Origin: Candidatus Electrothrix communis
GTDB lineage: Bacteria; Desulfobacterota; Desulfobulbia; Desulfobulbales; Desulfobulbaceae
Length of the DNA: 64,000 nucleotides
Direction: 5' to 3'
NCBI GenBank assembly: GCA_030644725.1
Contig: CP130629.1
Coordinates: 4,479,501-4,543,500, forward strand
Part shown: in pieces, positions 26,158 through 35,397 of the stretch
Position numbering within the stretch: position 1 is the stretch's first letter
Layout of the letters: every line of letters starts with the position of its first letter
Notes under the pieces: generated by a model
Seen by the model: the letters and a program-made list of their open reading frames with translations, nothing else
Told to the model about the DNA's origin: nothing
Database searches by the model: none
Translations under genes and position numbers: made by a program

Positions 26158-27240
26158 CTATCGATGATACCTATAATAGGCAGCGCAGGCCCCTTCCGAG
26201 GAAACCATAGGGGCACCGAGCGGAGTTTGCGGTGTGCATTCTTTGCAAAAGGCAGGACATTCCACGGTTTTTTTTAGGCCCTGAAGGATTTCACCGGCGA
26301 TGCAGAGCGGCGACTCCTGGGTGAGTAGGCCCTGTACCTCGAATTTGAGTTCCGCATCAAAGGCGGCAAATTCCGGGCGTAAGTCCCAGCCACTTTGGGG
26401 GATGGTGCCGATGCCTCGCCATTTGCGATCCACCGGCTGGAAGGCCTGTTGGATGCTCTGTTGGGCCGCCGTATTCCCCTGCTGACTGACTGCCCGTAAA
26501 TACTGATTTTCCACCTTAGTCTGTCTTGTTTCCAGTTGTTTGATGGTTGCGTACAGGCCGTGGAGTAAATCAACAGGCTCAAACCCGGTGATCACGATGG
26601 GCACCTGATAGGTTTCTGCGATGGGCAGATATTCGTGAAAGCCCATGACCGCACAGACATGGCCTGCGGCTAAGAACCCCTGGACCCGGCAGTCCTCTGC
26701 CTGGAGAATGGCCTCCATGGCAGGCGGCACCCGGACCTGGGCTGTGATGAGCGAGAAGTTCTTCACCCCCTTCTTTTGGGCCAGCAGGACTGCCATTGCA
26801 TTGGCCGGAGCCGTGGTCTCAAAGCCGATGGCAAAGAAGACCACTTCCTTGTCTGGCTGGGCCTCAGCCAATTGGACCGCTTCCAGGGGCGAGTAGACCA
26901 CCCGCACATCCCCGCCCTTGGCCCGTACCGAGAAAAGATCTGTGTTGGAACCAGGCACCCGCAACATGTCCCCGTAGGAGGTAAAGATAACCTCTGGCCG
27001 GGAGGCAATGGCAATGGCCTTGTCGATCTGCTCCAGTGGGGTCACACAGACCGGGCAGCCCGGCCCGTGGACCAGCTCAATCTGTGGGGGTAGGAGGGCA
27101 TCCAGGCCGTGTCGGAGAAAGGAATGGGTCTGGCCGCCGCAGATCTCCATGATCACCCAGTGTTGGGTGACAAGCCCCTTAATTTCTTGAAGCAGGGCCT
27201 TGACCTGGGCCGGATCGCGGTATTCGTCAAGATACTTCAT
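26158..27240 (-). CDS. hypD: Hydrogenase maturation protein HypD
   Basis: 360 residues from the ATG at 27240. HypD is the Fe-S scaffold on which Fe(CN)2CO is built together with HypC. Conserved motifs are present: [39 protein letters not shown] and FEPVDLL, with the Fe-S cysteines near the C-terminus ([23 protein letters not shown] contains three of them). The start lies inside the end of hypC, overlapping by 14 bases, so translation is coupled. Confidence 0.96.
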   Translation of the reverse strand: MKYLDEYRDPAQVKALLQEIKGLVTQHWVIMEICGGQTHSFLRHGLDALLPPQIELVHGPGCPVCVTPLEQIDKAIAIASRPEVIFTSYGDMLRVPGSNTDLFSVRAKGGDVRVVYSPLEAVQLAEAQPDKEVVFFAIGFETTAPANAMAVLLAQKKGVKNFSLITAQVRVPPAMEAILQAEDCRVQGFLAAGHVCAVMGFHEYLPIAETYQVPIVITGFEPVDLLHGLYATIKQLETRQTKVENQYLRAVSQQGNTAAQQSIQQAFQPVDRKWRGIGTIPQSGWDLRPEFAAFDAELKFEVQGLLTQESPLCIAGEILQGLKKTVECPAFCKECTPQTPLGAPMVSSEGACAAYYRYHR

Positions 27241-27469
27241 CGTCAAAGCGGGAGGCCTCCTGGATCAGTTGGATATTTTCCTGGGCCTCGGTCTCGTTCA
27301 TCAGGCTGATGGCAAACCCGGCATGAACCAGGGCATAATCGCCCAGCTCTGCTTCGGGGACAAACTCCAAACAGATTTCTTTGGCAACCCCGCCAAAGTC
27401 GATCTTGGCCATTTGGAGCGCATTTTTTTGATAGATCTCTGTCAGTTTTCCTGGGATAGCAAGGCACAT
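27227..27469 (-). CDS. hypC: Hydrogenase maturation chaperone HypC
   Basis: 80 residues, the usual size. The start is set by the N-terminal MCLAIPGKL, whose Cys2 is needed to carry the Fe(CN)2CO group and to contact the large subunit. The open frame extends 16 codons upstream, but that part is not conserved. [17 protein letters not shown] is the second family motif. It overlaps hypD. Confidence 0.96.
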   Translation of the reverse strand: MCLAIPGKLTEIYQKNALQMAKIDFGGVAKEICLEFVPEAELGDYALVHAGFAISLMNETEAQENIQLIQEASRFDDEVS

Positions 27470-27498
27470 GGTTTTTCTCAGTTTATATGAAAGTACCG

Positions 27499-27518
27499 GG
27501 TGACTCCTTGAAGTCACC
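27499..27518. repeat. Short hairpin between hypF and hypC
   Basis: GGTGACT at 27499-27505 pairs with AGTCACC at 27512-27518. It is a small intercistronic stem, with no T-run, so a role in mRNA stability or in setting expression ratios is possible. Confidence 0.4.
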
Positions 27519-27529
27519 CAACCTAACTT

Positions 27530-30067
27530 TCATTTTTTGTTATCCCTCCCCAGAGGGGAGGGATGGGGGGGTATCATTTGATGATGGGCCACAGCAAGTT
27601 GCCCCAAGGCAAGGCCGCCGTCATTACATGGAATCTGTTGATGGCAATAGACTGTCAGCCCCTGTTCTTTTAAGCCGTTGCGGACCAGCTCAAGCAGGAG
27701 CTGATTTTGCCAGACCCCGCCGGATAGGGCCACCTCGTGCAGGTCGGTTGCTGCACGGGCCTGGAGGCAGAGGTCAATGGTCAGTTGGGCAATGCTGTGG
27801 TGAAATTTTGCTCCGATCAAACCGGCTGGTTCTTTGCTGTGGATATCCTCAATCATGGCTCGGAACAGCTCCAGCAGAGGAATCGCTCTATCCGCTTTTT
27901 CTGCTGTATCAGCAGAGAGAGAGTAGGGTGCATAAGAGGGATAAGGGGCTGCCGAGGTTAGATAGGGCCTGGACAACACCTCCAGCTCAATGGCGGCCTG
28001 GCCCTCGTAGCTGACCCGATTACGGATACCTATCAGGCTGGCTGCTGCATCAAAGAGTCGCCCTAGCGAAGAGGTCAGTGGGCAATTGATTTGCTTATCC
28101 ACCTGTTGCCGGATAATAGTCAGGGCCTGTGGATCAATATTATCGAGAAAGGGCAGGCCGTCAAGCTCTTCGCTTGCTATACCGAGAGCGTGGGCCGCCC
28201 CCACTGCAATGCGCCAGGGCTGGCGGATGGCTGCCTCGCCACCGGGTAGGGGCAGATATTGGAGATGGGCAAAGCGTTTGCACTGTCCGTAGGAGGCAAT
28301 CAGGACTTCGCCGCCCCAGATGGTGCCGTCCGGGCCAAAGCCGGTGCCGTCAAAGGCAAGGCCGATGAGTCGCCGATCCTCCAGGCTGTTATCCACCATG
28401 CAGGCCGCTATATGAGCATGGTGATGTTGGACCGCGATGCAGGGAAGCTCGCTTTGTTGGGCATATTGTTGAGCATAACGGGTGGTGAAGTATTGCGGGT
28501 GAAGATCATGGGCGATGGACTCGGGCTGGATGCGAAAGAGCTGGCTAGCCTGTTGCACAGTCTCTGCAAAGGCGGCACAGGTCGCAGCCTCGTCCATATC
28601 ACCGATATGCTGACTGAGAAAGGCCTGTGTTCTGTCGGCAAGGCAGAAGGTGTTCTTCATTTGACCGCCCACAGCAAGCATGGGTGGAACTGCAAAGGGG
28701 AGCTGGATAGGGTAGGGGGCATAGCCTCGGCTCCTGCGGAGAAAAAGGGCTGTGCGGTTTCCTCTGTCTATCCGCCGCACCGAGTCATCGCAACGACTAT
28801 GGATGGGCCGGTCATGGAAAAGCAGGGCATCAGCCAAGGGAGCCAGTTCGGCAAGGGCTTCTTCGTTTTCTGTCAGAATGGGTTCGCCGCTGCGGTTGCC
28901 GCTGGTCATTACCAGCAGGGCCGGGGCAGGTTCTTGGGCCAAAACAGGATCGTTCTGATCAAGCAGAAGGAGATGGAGTGGGGTATAGGGGAGTATGCAA
29001 CCTAGTTGATCTAGGTTGGGAGCAACAACGGCTTGTTCCGTTGGGGATTCTGTAGGGACACGGCATGCCGTGTCCCTACGTATCAGGCAGGCACGGGGAC
29101 TTGCCTCTACAGACTTCTCCAGCAGGACAATGGGTTTCTCTGATCCCTGGAGTAATTCTGCCTCCGCGTGGCTGACCTGACAGATCCCCCTGATCTGCTC
29201 TAAATCTGCTGCCATCAAGGCAAACGGCTTGTCCGGGCGACCCTTGCGGCGGCGGAGTTCAGCAATTGCGTCGGGATTATTTGCATCACAGGCCAGATGA
29301 AAGCCGCCTAATCCCTTAATGACGAGGATTTTTCCTTGGCGGAGAAGACGACGGGCTGAGAGCAGGGTATCCAGGGCTGTTGTAGGGGTAGATCCCTGTG
29401 TCTGCCCGATGATGTGTAGGGGCACGGCATGCCGTGCTGACCCTACGGGATCCTGGGGAAACGACGATTCCGTAATACAAGGGGCATGCAAGGCAAGGCG
29501 TGGCCCACAGGCCGGGCAGGCAGAAGCCTGGGCATGGAAACGGCGATCCAGCGGGTTGTCGTATTCTGCCTGGCAGGCCGGACAGAGGGGGAAATTCGCC
29601 ATGACCGTATTTGCCCGATCAATGGGCAAATCCTGGATGATGGTAAAACGTGGCCCGCAATTGGTGCAGCTGAGAAAGGGGTAGAGATAACGCCTAGCCG
29701 TCGGATCAAGCAGTTCCTGCTCACAGTCTGAGCAGAGGGATGCATCCGGGGTAATAGGAGTGATGGGCTGGTGTTGGCCCGGTTGATCCGCAGAGGGCAG
29801 GATCGTAAAATCTGTGTACTGGTCCGTATATTGCTCGGCAGGGGTGTCCGTCTCGGTGGTAAGAGCATCAATACGGGCTAGCGGCGGGGCTTTTTTTCTC
29901 AGGCAGGCCAGAAATTCTTCGATAATCGAGGTCTGCCCTTGAAGGAAGATTTCCACCCCAGCGGAGGTGTTGCGCACCCAGCCACAGAGGTGCAGGCGTG
30001 TTGCTAACCCGTAGACAAAGGGGCGAAAACCAACCCCCTGCACCAGGCCCTGTACCCGAATAAACAT
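27530..30067 (-). CDS. hypF: Carbamoyltransferase HypF with palindromic repeat insertions
   Basis: 845 residues, about 95 longer than E. coli HypF (near 750). HypF turns carbamoyl phosphate into carbamoyl-AMP and loads it on HypE. The order is: acylphosphatase domain (VQGVGFRPFVYGLA), two Zn-finger CxxC pairs (SDCEQEL, CTNCGPRF, CPACQAEY, CPACGPRL), YrdC-like domain (VIKGLGGFHLACDA), and Kae1-like domain with CIAVQHHHAHIAAC. Two extra pieces, around residues 200-225 and 320-348, are the translation of palindromic repeats (29416-29446 and 29052-29107) and lie in poorly conserved loops. The last residues (PPHPSPLGRDNKK) come from another dispersed repeat. The frame is otherwise intact, so the enzyme is probably active. 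Confidence 0.95.
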   Translation of the reverse strand: MFIRVQGLVQGVGFRPFVYGLATRLHLCGWVRNTSAGVEIFLQGQTSIIEEFLACLRKKAPPLARIDALTTETDTPAEQYTDQYTDFTILPSADQPGQHQPITPITPDASLCSDCEQELLDPTARRYLYPFLSCTNCGPRFTIIQDLPIDRANTVMANFPLCPACQAEYDNPLDRRFHAQASACPACGPRLALHAPCITESSFPQDPVGSARHAVPLHIIGQTQGSTPTTALDTLLSARRLLRQGKILVIKGLGGFHLACDANNPDAIAELRRRKGRPDKPFALMAADLEQIRGICQVSHAEAELLQGSEKPIVLLEKSVEASPRACLIRRDTACRVPTESPTEQAVVAPNLDQLGCILPYTPLHLLLLDQNDPVLAQEPAPALLVMTSGNRSGEPILTENEEALAELAPLADALLFHDRPIHSRCDDSVRRIDRGNRTALFLRRSRGYAPYPIQLPFAVPPMLAVGGQMKNTFCLADRTQAFLSQHIGDMDEAATCAAFAETVQQASQLFRIQPESIAHDLHPQYFTTRYAQQYAQQSELPCIAVQHHHAHIAACMVDNSLEDRRLIGLAFDGTGFGPDGTIWGGEVLIASYGQCKRFAHLQYLPLPGGEAAIRQPWRIAVGAAHALGIASEELDGLPFLDNIDPQALTIIRQQVDKQINCPLTSSLGRLFDAAASLIGIRNRVSYEGQAAIELEVLSRPYLTSAAPYPSYAPYSLSADTAEKADRAIPLLELFRAMIEDIHSKEPAGLIGAKFHHSIAQLTIDLCLQARAATDLHEVALSGGVWQNQLLLELVRNGLKEQGLTVYCHQQIPCNDGGLALGQLAVAHHQMIPPHPSPLGRDNKK
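27542..27564. repeat. Dispersed hairpin repeat, second copy, at the hypF 3' end
   Basis: ATCCCTCCCC at 27542-27551 pairs with GGGGAGGGAT at 27555-27564. It is the same block as at 26091-26123. Here it supplies the last codons of hypF, so the natural stop was displaced by the repeat. Confidence 0.65.
29052..29107. repeat. Palindromic repeat unit inside hypF (28-bp perfect palindrome plus tail)
   Basis: Bases 29052-29079 form a perfect 28-bp palindrome with half-site GTAGGGACACGGCA. It is followed by GGCAGGCACGGGGACTTGCC, which is also found in variant form between hypA and the protease gene. It is read in frame by hypF. Confidence 0.85.
29416..29446. repeat. Second palindromic repeat unit inside hypF
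   Basis: GTAGGGGCACGGC runs into GCCGTG and ends ACCCTAC, an imperfect palindrome of 31 bp with the same core as the unit at 29052. It is also read in frame, about 340 bp upstream in the gene. Confidence 0.8.
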
Positions 30068-30078
30068 TATTTCGGTTA

Positions 30079-30780
30079 CTACGGGATGATGGCCGCGTTG
30101 ACCTGGCTAAACAGCCAGTCAGCCCAGGCGTCCATGCCTTCACCGGTCTGGCAGGAAAGCGGGAAGGTGGCAATGCCGGGGTTGAGGATCTCAACGCCTT
30201 GGCGGAAATAATCCATATCAAAAGGCACATACGGCAGGAGGTCAATTTTGTTGATGATTAGGGCCTGCATGCCCATGTACATGCCAGGGTATTTATAGGG
30301 TTTATCATCACCCTCGGGGATGGAGGCAATCACCACGTTAAGATGGGTGCCGAGCTGGAAATTGGCCGGGCAGATCAGGTTGCCTACGTTTTCCACCACC
30401 ACCAGATCAATATCGTCCAGAGGCAGCTGGCTCAGGGCATCTTCCATCATCACCGCATCCAGATGGCATTCGCCGCCGGTGTTGACCTGGACTGCTGGCA
30501 TGCCCGCCGCAATGGCCCGGTCCGTATCAATGGAGCCTGCCGGATCGCCCTCAATCACCCCGAGCCGCAGTCGTCCCTTGAGGGCCTCCAGAGTTTTGAG
30601 TAGGGTACTGGTCTTGCCTGCACCAGGGGAGGCCATGATGTTGATCCCGTACACCTTTTTCTGATGCAACAGGCTGTGGTTACGCTGGGCTATCCTGTCA
30701 TTTGCAGACAGGATATTTTCCACCACTGCAACCCGTGTTGTCGTACTCCTCTGAGTAGTATGGCTGTGACCATCGCACAT
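30079..30780 (-). CDS. hypB: Hydrogenase nickel incorporation GTPase HypB
   Basis: 233 residues. HypB drives nickel insertion by GTP hydrolysis together with HypA. The P-loop is ASPGAGKTS; the metal-site motif GGECHLDA, the VVVENVGNL switch and NKIDLLPY (guanine recognition) are all present. The N-terminus is short (MCDGHSHTTQ) without a long His-rich nickel store. It begins 17 bases after hypA and ends 11 bases before hypF. Confidence 0.96.
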   Translation of the reverse strand: MCDGHSHTTQRSTTTRVAVVENILSANDRIAQRNHSLLHQKKVYGINIMASPGAGKTSTLLKTLEALKGRLRLGVIEGDPAGSIDTDRAIAAGMPAVQVNTGGECHLDAVMMEDALSQLPLDDIDLVVVENVGNLICPANFQLGTHLNVVIASIPEGDDKPYKYPGMYMGMQALIINKIDLLPYVPFDMDYFRQGVEILNPGIATFPLSCQTGEGMDAWADWLFSQVNAAIIP

Positions 30781-30797
30781 AGTATTTCTCCGATAAA

Positions 30798-31130
30798 TTA
30801 TTCAACGTCAATGCTGTCCACCTGAAATTCCCGGCCTCCACTGACCCGCACCGCGTTGCTCTTGCAGGAAGGGCAGGTAAAGGTCTCGTTGCCAGGATGA
30901 AAGATATGGTCGCAGGCGGTGCAGGTCATCTCGCCGGGGATGCGCTCGAAATGGAGCTGCGCTTCTGCTGCCACGGTGTTCTCGGCAATGATCTCCCAAT
31001 AAAAATGTACCGAATCATCGACAATGGAGGAGAATTGCCCGATCACCAGATTGACCTGCTGGACTTTTCTGTCCTTGGCGTGTTGGAGGACGATATCAAG
31101 GATGCCTTGGGTGACAGAGAGTTCGTGCAT
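30798..31130 (-). CDS. hypA: Hydrogenase nickel incorporation protein HypA
   Basis: 110 residues. The N-terminal MHE binds nickel, and the zinc site is formed by CTAC and CPSC in the C-terminal half. It passes nickel to the large subunit with HypB. It follows the protease gene after a 73-base gap filled by palindromic repeats. Confidence 0.96.
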   Translation of the reverse strand: MHELSVTQGILDIVLQHAKDRKVQQVNLVIGQFSSIVDDSVHFYWEIIAENTVAAEAQLHFERIPGEMTCTACDHIFHPGNETFTCPSCKSNAVRVSGGREFQVDSIDVE

Positions 31131-31155
31131 GATATTTTGTTAATGATTTTCGTTG

Positions 31156-31203
31156 GGGCACGACGCGTTGTGCCCTTACTCGGGCAGGCACAGGGACCTG
31201 CCC
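31156..31203. repeat. Palindromic repeat pair between the protease gene and hypA
   Basis: GGGCACGACGCGTTGTGCCC at 31156-31175 is a near-perfect palindrome. It is followed by GGGCAGGCACAGGGACCTGC at 31182, a second stem. The same two-part unit occurs inside hypF (29052-29107) and after truA (41893-41912), so it is a dispersed family. Confidence 0.75.
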
Positions 31204-31716
31204 TTACTTGCCAATCAGATCCAGCACCTTTTGCACGGCCAGCGGCACAGCAGCGGCAATTACTGGGCTGAGCTCTTTTTGGAAATCGTAGACATGGGTA
31301 GCCTCCATCGCGACAATATGCATCTGCGCATCATCGGGCAAGAATTCTCTCATGCTGCGACCCAGCTTGAGGGCCTGCTTGAGCGAGACATCATGGGCTG
31401 AAGCGGTATGACCGTGGGTCAGGTCTTCCATATTATCCAGGGTGAAACAGACCACCTCGCCCTGCGGGTGCTTGCCGGTGTTCAGAGCATCAATGAGGAT
31501 AACCCGGTCGAAACCGACGAGCCGTTCCATCAGGCTGAGGCCTTCCAGGGAATAGCGCTCAATGGTGATCGGCTGCTGCTCCTGCTTGTACAGGCCGGGC
31601 AGGGGGGCGTCGCCCAAGGCAATGCCGCTTTGTCTGCTGACTTCTTCGGCGACTCGCCAGCCTACACCGTCATCTCCGAGGATGGGGTTGCCTAGGCCGA
31701 CTATGAGGGTCGTCAT
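31204..31716 (-). CDS. Hydrogenase maturation endopeptidase (M52 family)
   Basis: 170 residues from MTTLIVGLGNPILGDDG. These nickel-dependent proteases cut the C-terminal tail of the [NiFe] large subunit after metal insertion. Nickel ligands fit the family: the acidic residue in GNPILGDDGVG, Asp in VILIDALNTG and His in AHDVSLKQAL. It heads the hyp operon. The structural hydrogenase genes are not in the window, so the target enzyme is unknown. Confidence 0.88.
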   Translation of the reverse strand: MTTLIVGLGNPILGDDGVGWRVAEEVSRQSGIALGDAPLPGLYKQEQQPITIERYSLEGLSLMERLVGFDRVILIDALNTGKHPQGEVVCFTLDNMEDLTHGHTASAHDVSLKQALKLGRSMREFLPDDAQMHIVAMEATHVYDFQKELSPVIAAAVPLAVQKVLDLIGK

Positions 31717-31817
31717 GATGGATGATTGAGAGGGGGTGTCAAACATACTTGAATTTATTATATTTTATTTCTAGCTCTAGTTGCGATGAAATAAGAATAT
31801 ATTTTTATATTAGCTTG

Positions 31818-33130
31818 TTATGGTTGGGCGGGAACAGATTGTTGCGATGCTGTGAAATAAGCTAAACCCAAGCAGGTAGATTCTCTTTGTTGCAACTGCG
31901 ATAAAAGTTTGTTGGTTCGGGCAAGGGCAGGACTCATGGCATTGGCTTTGGTCAGCACCTCGCCTAAAAGCCTTCCATTTGACGCTTGCTCAATGTGGAA
32001 GCCGTATTGCTTTTTGATGTGGTCGGCAAAAGTAAACGCCAGCACAGGGGGGATTGCATTTCCTATTTGCCGGATGCGCTCCGAAGCACTGCCGCAGAAT
32101 GTGAAGGTATCCGGGAAGGTTTGGATTCGGGCACATTCCCTTAAGGTCAACGGCCTGTCCTGTGTAGGATGAATCAACTCTCTGGTTGCAGCCCCTGTAA
32201 TAGTAAGGCAGGGCTGGTCTGCGTACAGCCTTTTTAATCCTGATGGAGGACCACCGCGTTTTTCAGTTGGCGTTCCGTCCGAAACCCGTCGGTTTGCCCG
32301 TTTTTTGAATGATTCATGCTGTAATCTCTCGGGCAGGTCTTTCATTGTCTGACCGGGTTTGAGGGCACAAATGCGTTCCTTTTGGATTCCTTGAATATTC
32401 GGTGAATAATGGTCATCTACTGTATGTTCTTTTTCTTCTCTGCCGAGAATATTATGAGTTATTGGTAAAACCGTGTGTTCTCCGTACTTTTCGGCTGGAG
32501 CTGGAAGATCTGAAATTGCATCTGAAATGGTGTTTTCAGCGTTGTTGAATATTCTTCCGCTTACTTTGCTTGTCGGTCGGGGCATTTCAAAATTGAGCCC
32601 CAGTCGGTTACCAAATATTAAAACCCGCTTCCGTCGCTGGGAAATACCGTATTCATGGGCATATACTTTCTCAATTCGTATTGTGTATCCCAGCTCGATA
32701 AACGCTTTGGCGGCTTCTGTTATATAGGTACCCCGGTTTGCGGTAAGCAGTCCCTCTACATTTTCCATTAAGAACCATTTCGGTTTTAATATGTTGAGAG
32801 CGTGTACATAGCTTTTGAGAAGGTGATTTCTCGGGTCATCCCAAAAGCGGCTGCCTGCTGTGGAAAAGCCTTGGCAGGGTGGGCCGCCGATAAGTATATC
32901 CAATTGTTCTGGAAGCAGATTAAGGTCAAATAACAACTGGTTGAAATCAATTTTATCTATATCAACTTGCTCGACTTTTGTGCTCGGAAAGTTTTTTTAT
33001 AAGTTGTTACAGCATTTTTATCGATATCAGAGGCGTATAAAATATCAAATCCGGCTTTCTGAAAGCCGCAAGAGCATCCTCCTGCGCCGCAAAAAAGGCT
33101 TATCGCTGTTGGGTACCCTGTTTTTTTCAT
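31818..33130 (-). pseudogene. C5 cytosine DNA methyltransferase frameshifted in an A7 run
   Basis: The start MKKTGYPTAISLFCGAGGCSCGF (33130) carries motif I. The frame then meets seven A on the coding strand (T7 at 32992-32998) and stops. Adding one A restores NFPSTKVEQVDIDKIDFNQL, joined to the long downstream frame with motif IV GGPPCQGFS, ENVEGLL, QRRKRVLIFG and the C-terminal RECARIQTFPD and GNAIPP. The complete protein would have about 438 residues. No restriction enzyme gene is adjacent, so it looks solitary. The tract may be a phase-variable switch, a true mutation, or a sequencing error. Confidence 0.85.
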
Positions 33131-33368
33131 TTTATTGATGTTAAATCAATTTAGTAACTGCTGGTGATCTGGTAAAAAGTCATAGTTTACGTTTTTGGCG
33201 ACGATAACTCAATGGGTTACGACACGAAAAAAGAATATTTTGGACTTTTTGCGAATTCATCAAGTGTTAGGCATTGAAGTAAATAAAAAGACTCTAAAAG
33301 TCATGCGGTTGCCGTGCCATGCTGATTATGCAACCGAACCTCCAGTGGCACCTAGCCGAGAAGCGAAC

Positions 33369-35081
33369 TCAGCGAATATACCCCTGTTCTTCAAGATAAA
33401 GGAAGATCTCTTGCACCGCTTCCGCCGGAGTCATCTTTGAGGTGTCGATGACGATTTCCGGCTTGCTTGGCGGGATATAGGGATCTGAAATTCCTGTCAC
33501 CCCTTTAACGAGCCCGGCCCGAGCCTTTGCATACAGCCCCTTCCTGTCCCGCTGCTCACAGACCTCCAATGGGGTTGCGATGTGGACCTCGATATAACCG
33601 CCGTACCGACTGATCAGGCGGCGGTTTGCTTGGCGTGACTCCTCATAGGGTGCAATGGGGGCGCAGAGGGCGATGCCGCCGTTCTTGGTGATTTCGCTGG
33701 CCACAAAGCCGATTCGGGTGACATTGAGATCGCGGTGCTCCTTGGAAAAAGTCAGCTCCGAGGAGAGATTTTTGCGGACAATATCTCCGTCCAGCAAGGT
33801 CACCGGGCGGTCGCGCATCTCCATAAAGCGCACCATCAGGACCTTGGCAATGGTTGATTTCCCGGATCCGGACAGGCCGGTGAGGAAAACAGTGAGGCCC
33901 TGCTTGGAGCGCGGCGGAAAAGAACGGCGCAGTTCGGCGACAACGTTGGGAAAGGAAAACCATTCCGGGACGTTCTCTCCTTGTTCCAGGCGTCGTTTTA
34001 ACTCTTTGGAGTTAATGTGCTTGACCTTCTCGTCAGGTATGTCGGCAAGGTAGACGTATTTTCCTTGTTCCTCGGCATAGCCCATAGCCCGTTCTGGAAC
34101 CATTGCAATACCGGTTTCTTCTGCCAATGAAGCAACAAATTGCTGGGCCTCGCCTTGAGGATAGAACAGGTCGGCATTGGTGCCAGCAAAGGGGTCTCCG
34201 TGGTCTGCTGCCACTATAAAATGAGTACAACCGTAGTTTTTGCGGATCAGGGCATGCCAGAGCGCCTCTCTGGGGCCGGCGTATCGTTCTGCCAGCGGGA
34301 TAATCCCGAGCTGGATCATGTTGCGGGGGAAATGTTGGACAAATTCCTGATAACAATGGACATGGGTGTAATGCTCCATATTGCCGGGATGGTCCAGCCC
34401 GACCAACGGATGCAGGAAAAGAGAGCCGCCGGTTTCCCGAGCTGCTGCCAGGACCATCTCCCGATGGGCGCAGTGTAGGTATTCTCTGGTATGGAAACCC
34501 ACCACCCGTCGCCAGCCATACTGGAGAAAACGGCGGTTGCTCTCTGCCGGAGTGAGACGAAGGTCACAAAAATCATAATGGATGGGCAAGGTCACGCCTT
34601 CCACGGTTCCGCCTATATACCAGTCTTTCACTTCGGTGAACAGGGTCTGGACACCGGGATGCTGTTCAGGGTCCTCTGTGCCGTAGACCGCTTTTGCTTC
34701 TGCTTTTTTATCCACCTTCCAGATGTCGCTGATAGTGAGAATTGCCAGGAGGAAACCTTCCTGATCGTTGAGTCCTATGCATTGTCCCGGTTGCAGTGAA
34801 GCCGCGAACTCTTCGTTCACATCAAGGCAGATAGGAATGGGCCAGACAGAGCCGTCGCTCAGGCGCATCTCTTTGAGCACGCTTTCATAATCATCCCGTC
34901 CCAGGAAGCCTGCCAGCGGATAAAAGGCCCGATTGAGCAGGGATTCAAGGTCACGCAGCTGCCGCCTATTGAGATCCTTTGATAGCAGATGGACAGCCTC
35001 GGTCCGTAACTGCTTGGCTCGGCAGGAATGAACAATGAGGCTCTCAGAATAGGAGATAGTATGGGGAAGGTTGCCTTTCAT
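33369..35081 (-). CDS. Bifunctional ATP sulfurylase / APS kinase
   Basis: 570 residues. The N-terminal part is ATP sulfurylase, making APS from sulfate and ATP, or the reverse in dissimilation. It has GFHTREYLHCAHRE (HxxH nucleotide site), PLVGLDHPGN and FIVAADHGDP. The C-terminal part (about 395-570) is APS kinase with P-loop GLSGSGKST, DGDIVRKNLS and NRRLISRYGGY. The first motif departs from the usual QTRNPLHRAH, keeping the Arg and His but with His for Gln and Glu-Tyr for Asn-Pro. The frame is clean. It stands alone on the minus strand. Its role in sulfate assimilation or in energy metabolism is not decided. Confidence 0.85.
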   Translation of the reverse strand: MKGNLPHTISYSESLIVHSCRAKQLRTEAVHLLSKDLNRRQLRDLESLLNRAFYPLAGFLGRDDYESVLKEMRLSDGSVWPIPICLDVNEEFAASLQPGQCIGLNDQEGFLLAILTISDIWKVDKKAEAKAVYGTEDPEQHPGVQTLFTEVKDWYIGGTVEGVTLPIHYDFCDLRLTPAESNRRFLQYGWRRVVGFHTREYLHCAHREMVLAAARETGGSLFLHPLVGLDHPGNMEHYTHVHCYQEFVQHFPRNMIQLGIIPLAERYAGPREALWHALIRKNYGCTHFIVAADHGDPFAGTNADLFYPQGEAQQFVASLAEETGIAMVPERAMGYAEEQGKYVYLADIPDEKVKHINSKELKRRLEQGENVPEWFSFPNVVAELRRSFPPRSKQGLTVFLTGLSGSGKSTIAKVLMVRFMEMRDRPVTLLDGDIVRKNLSSELTFSKEHRDLNVTRIGFVASEITKNGGIALCAPIAPYEESRQANRRLISRYGGYIEVHIATPLEVCEQRDRKGLYAKARAGLVKGVTGISDPYIPPSKPEIVIDTSKMTPAEAVQEIFLYLEEQGYIR

Positions 35082-35397
35082 GGTGTATTTTTTGTGTTAT
35101 CAGTGCGATGGGCTGATGTATGTTAATGTATGCGGTATGCCGAAGCTTAGATTGCAACTAGCATAACCTCGTAAACTCTACAGGGTATCTTCTGTAAAAA
35201 AAAGCTGAAATTGTAAAAAAGAAATTTTATTGCGCGGCAATAATATTTTCATGATTTCATTGTAACATCTCGTAACCCCATGTTTTTCCCTGTTGACTTT
35301 CATGGAGTGGCGAGCCTATAGTACAATAACTCCGGAGCGTGACAGATAATGCCTGTGCGAGCAGGCGGCAGATTAAAAAATCAAGAAGGAAGGAATT
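35082..35397. other. Intergenic region between sat-cysC and the ComEA-like gene
   Basis: A divergent promoter region of about 315 bases with no gene. AAGAAGGAAGGAATT ahead of 35398 is the ribosome-binding site of the ComEA-like gene. I see no clear operator. Confidence 0.5.

Noticed and set aside
29052-29079. Palindrome in hypF as a transcription terminator
   Set aside because: It lies mid-gene without a T-run and is read in frame. Copies between other genes make a dispersed repeat more likely.
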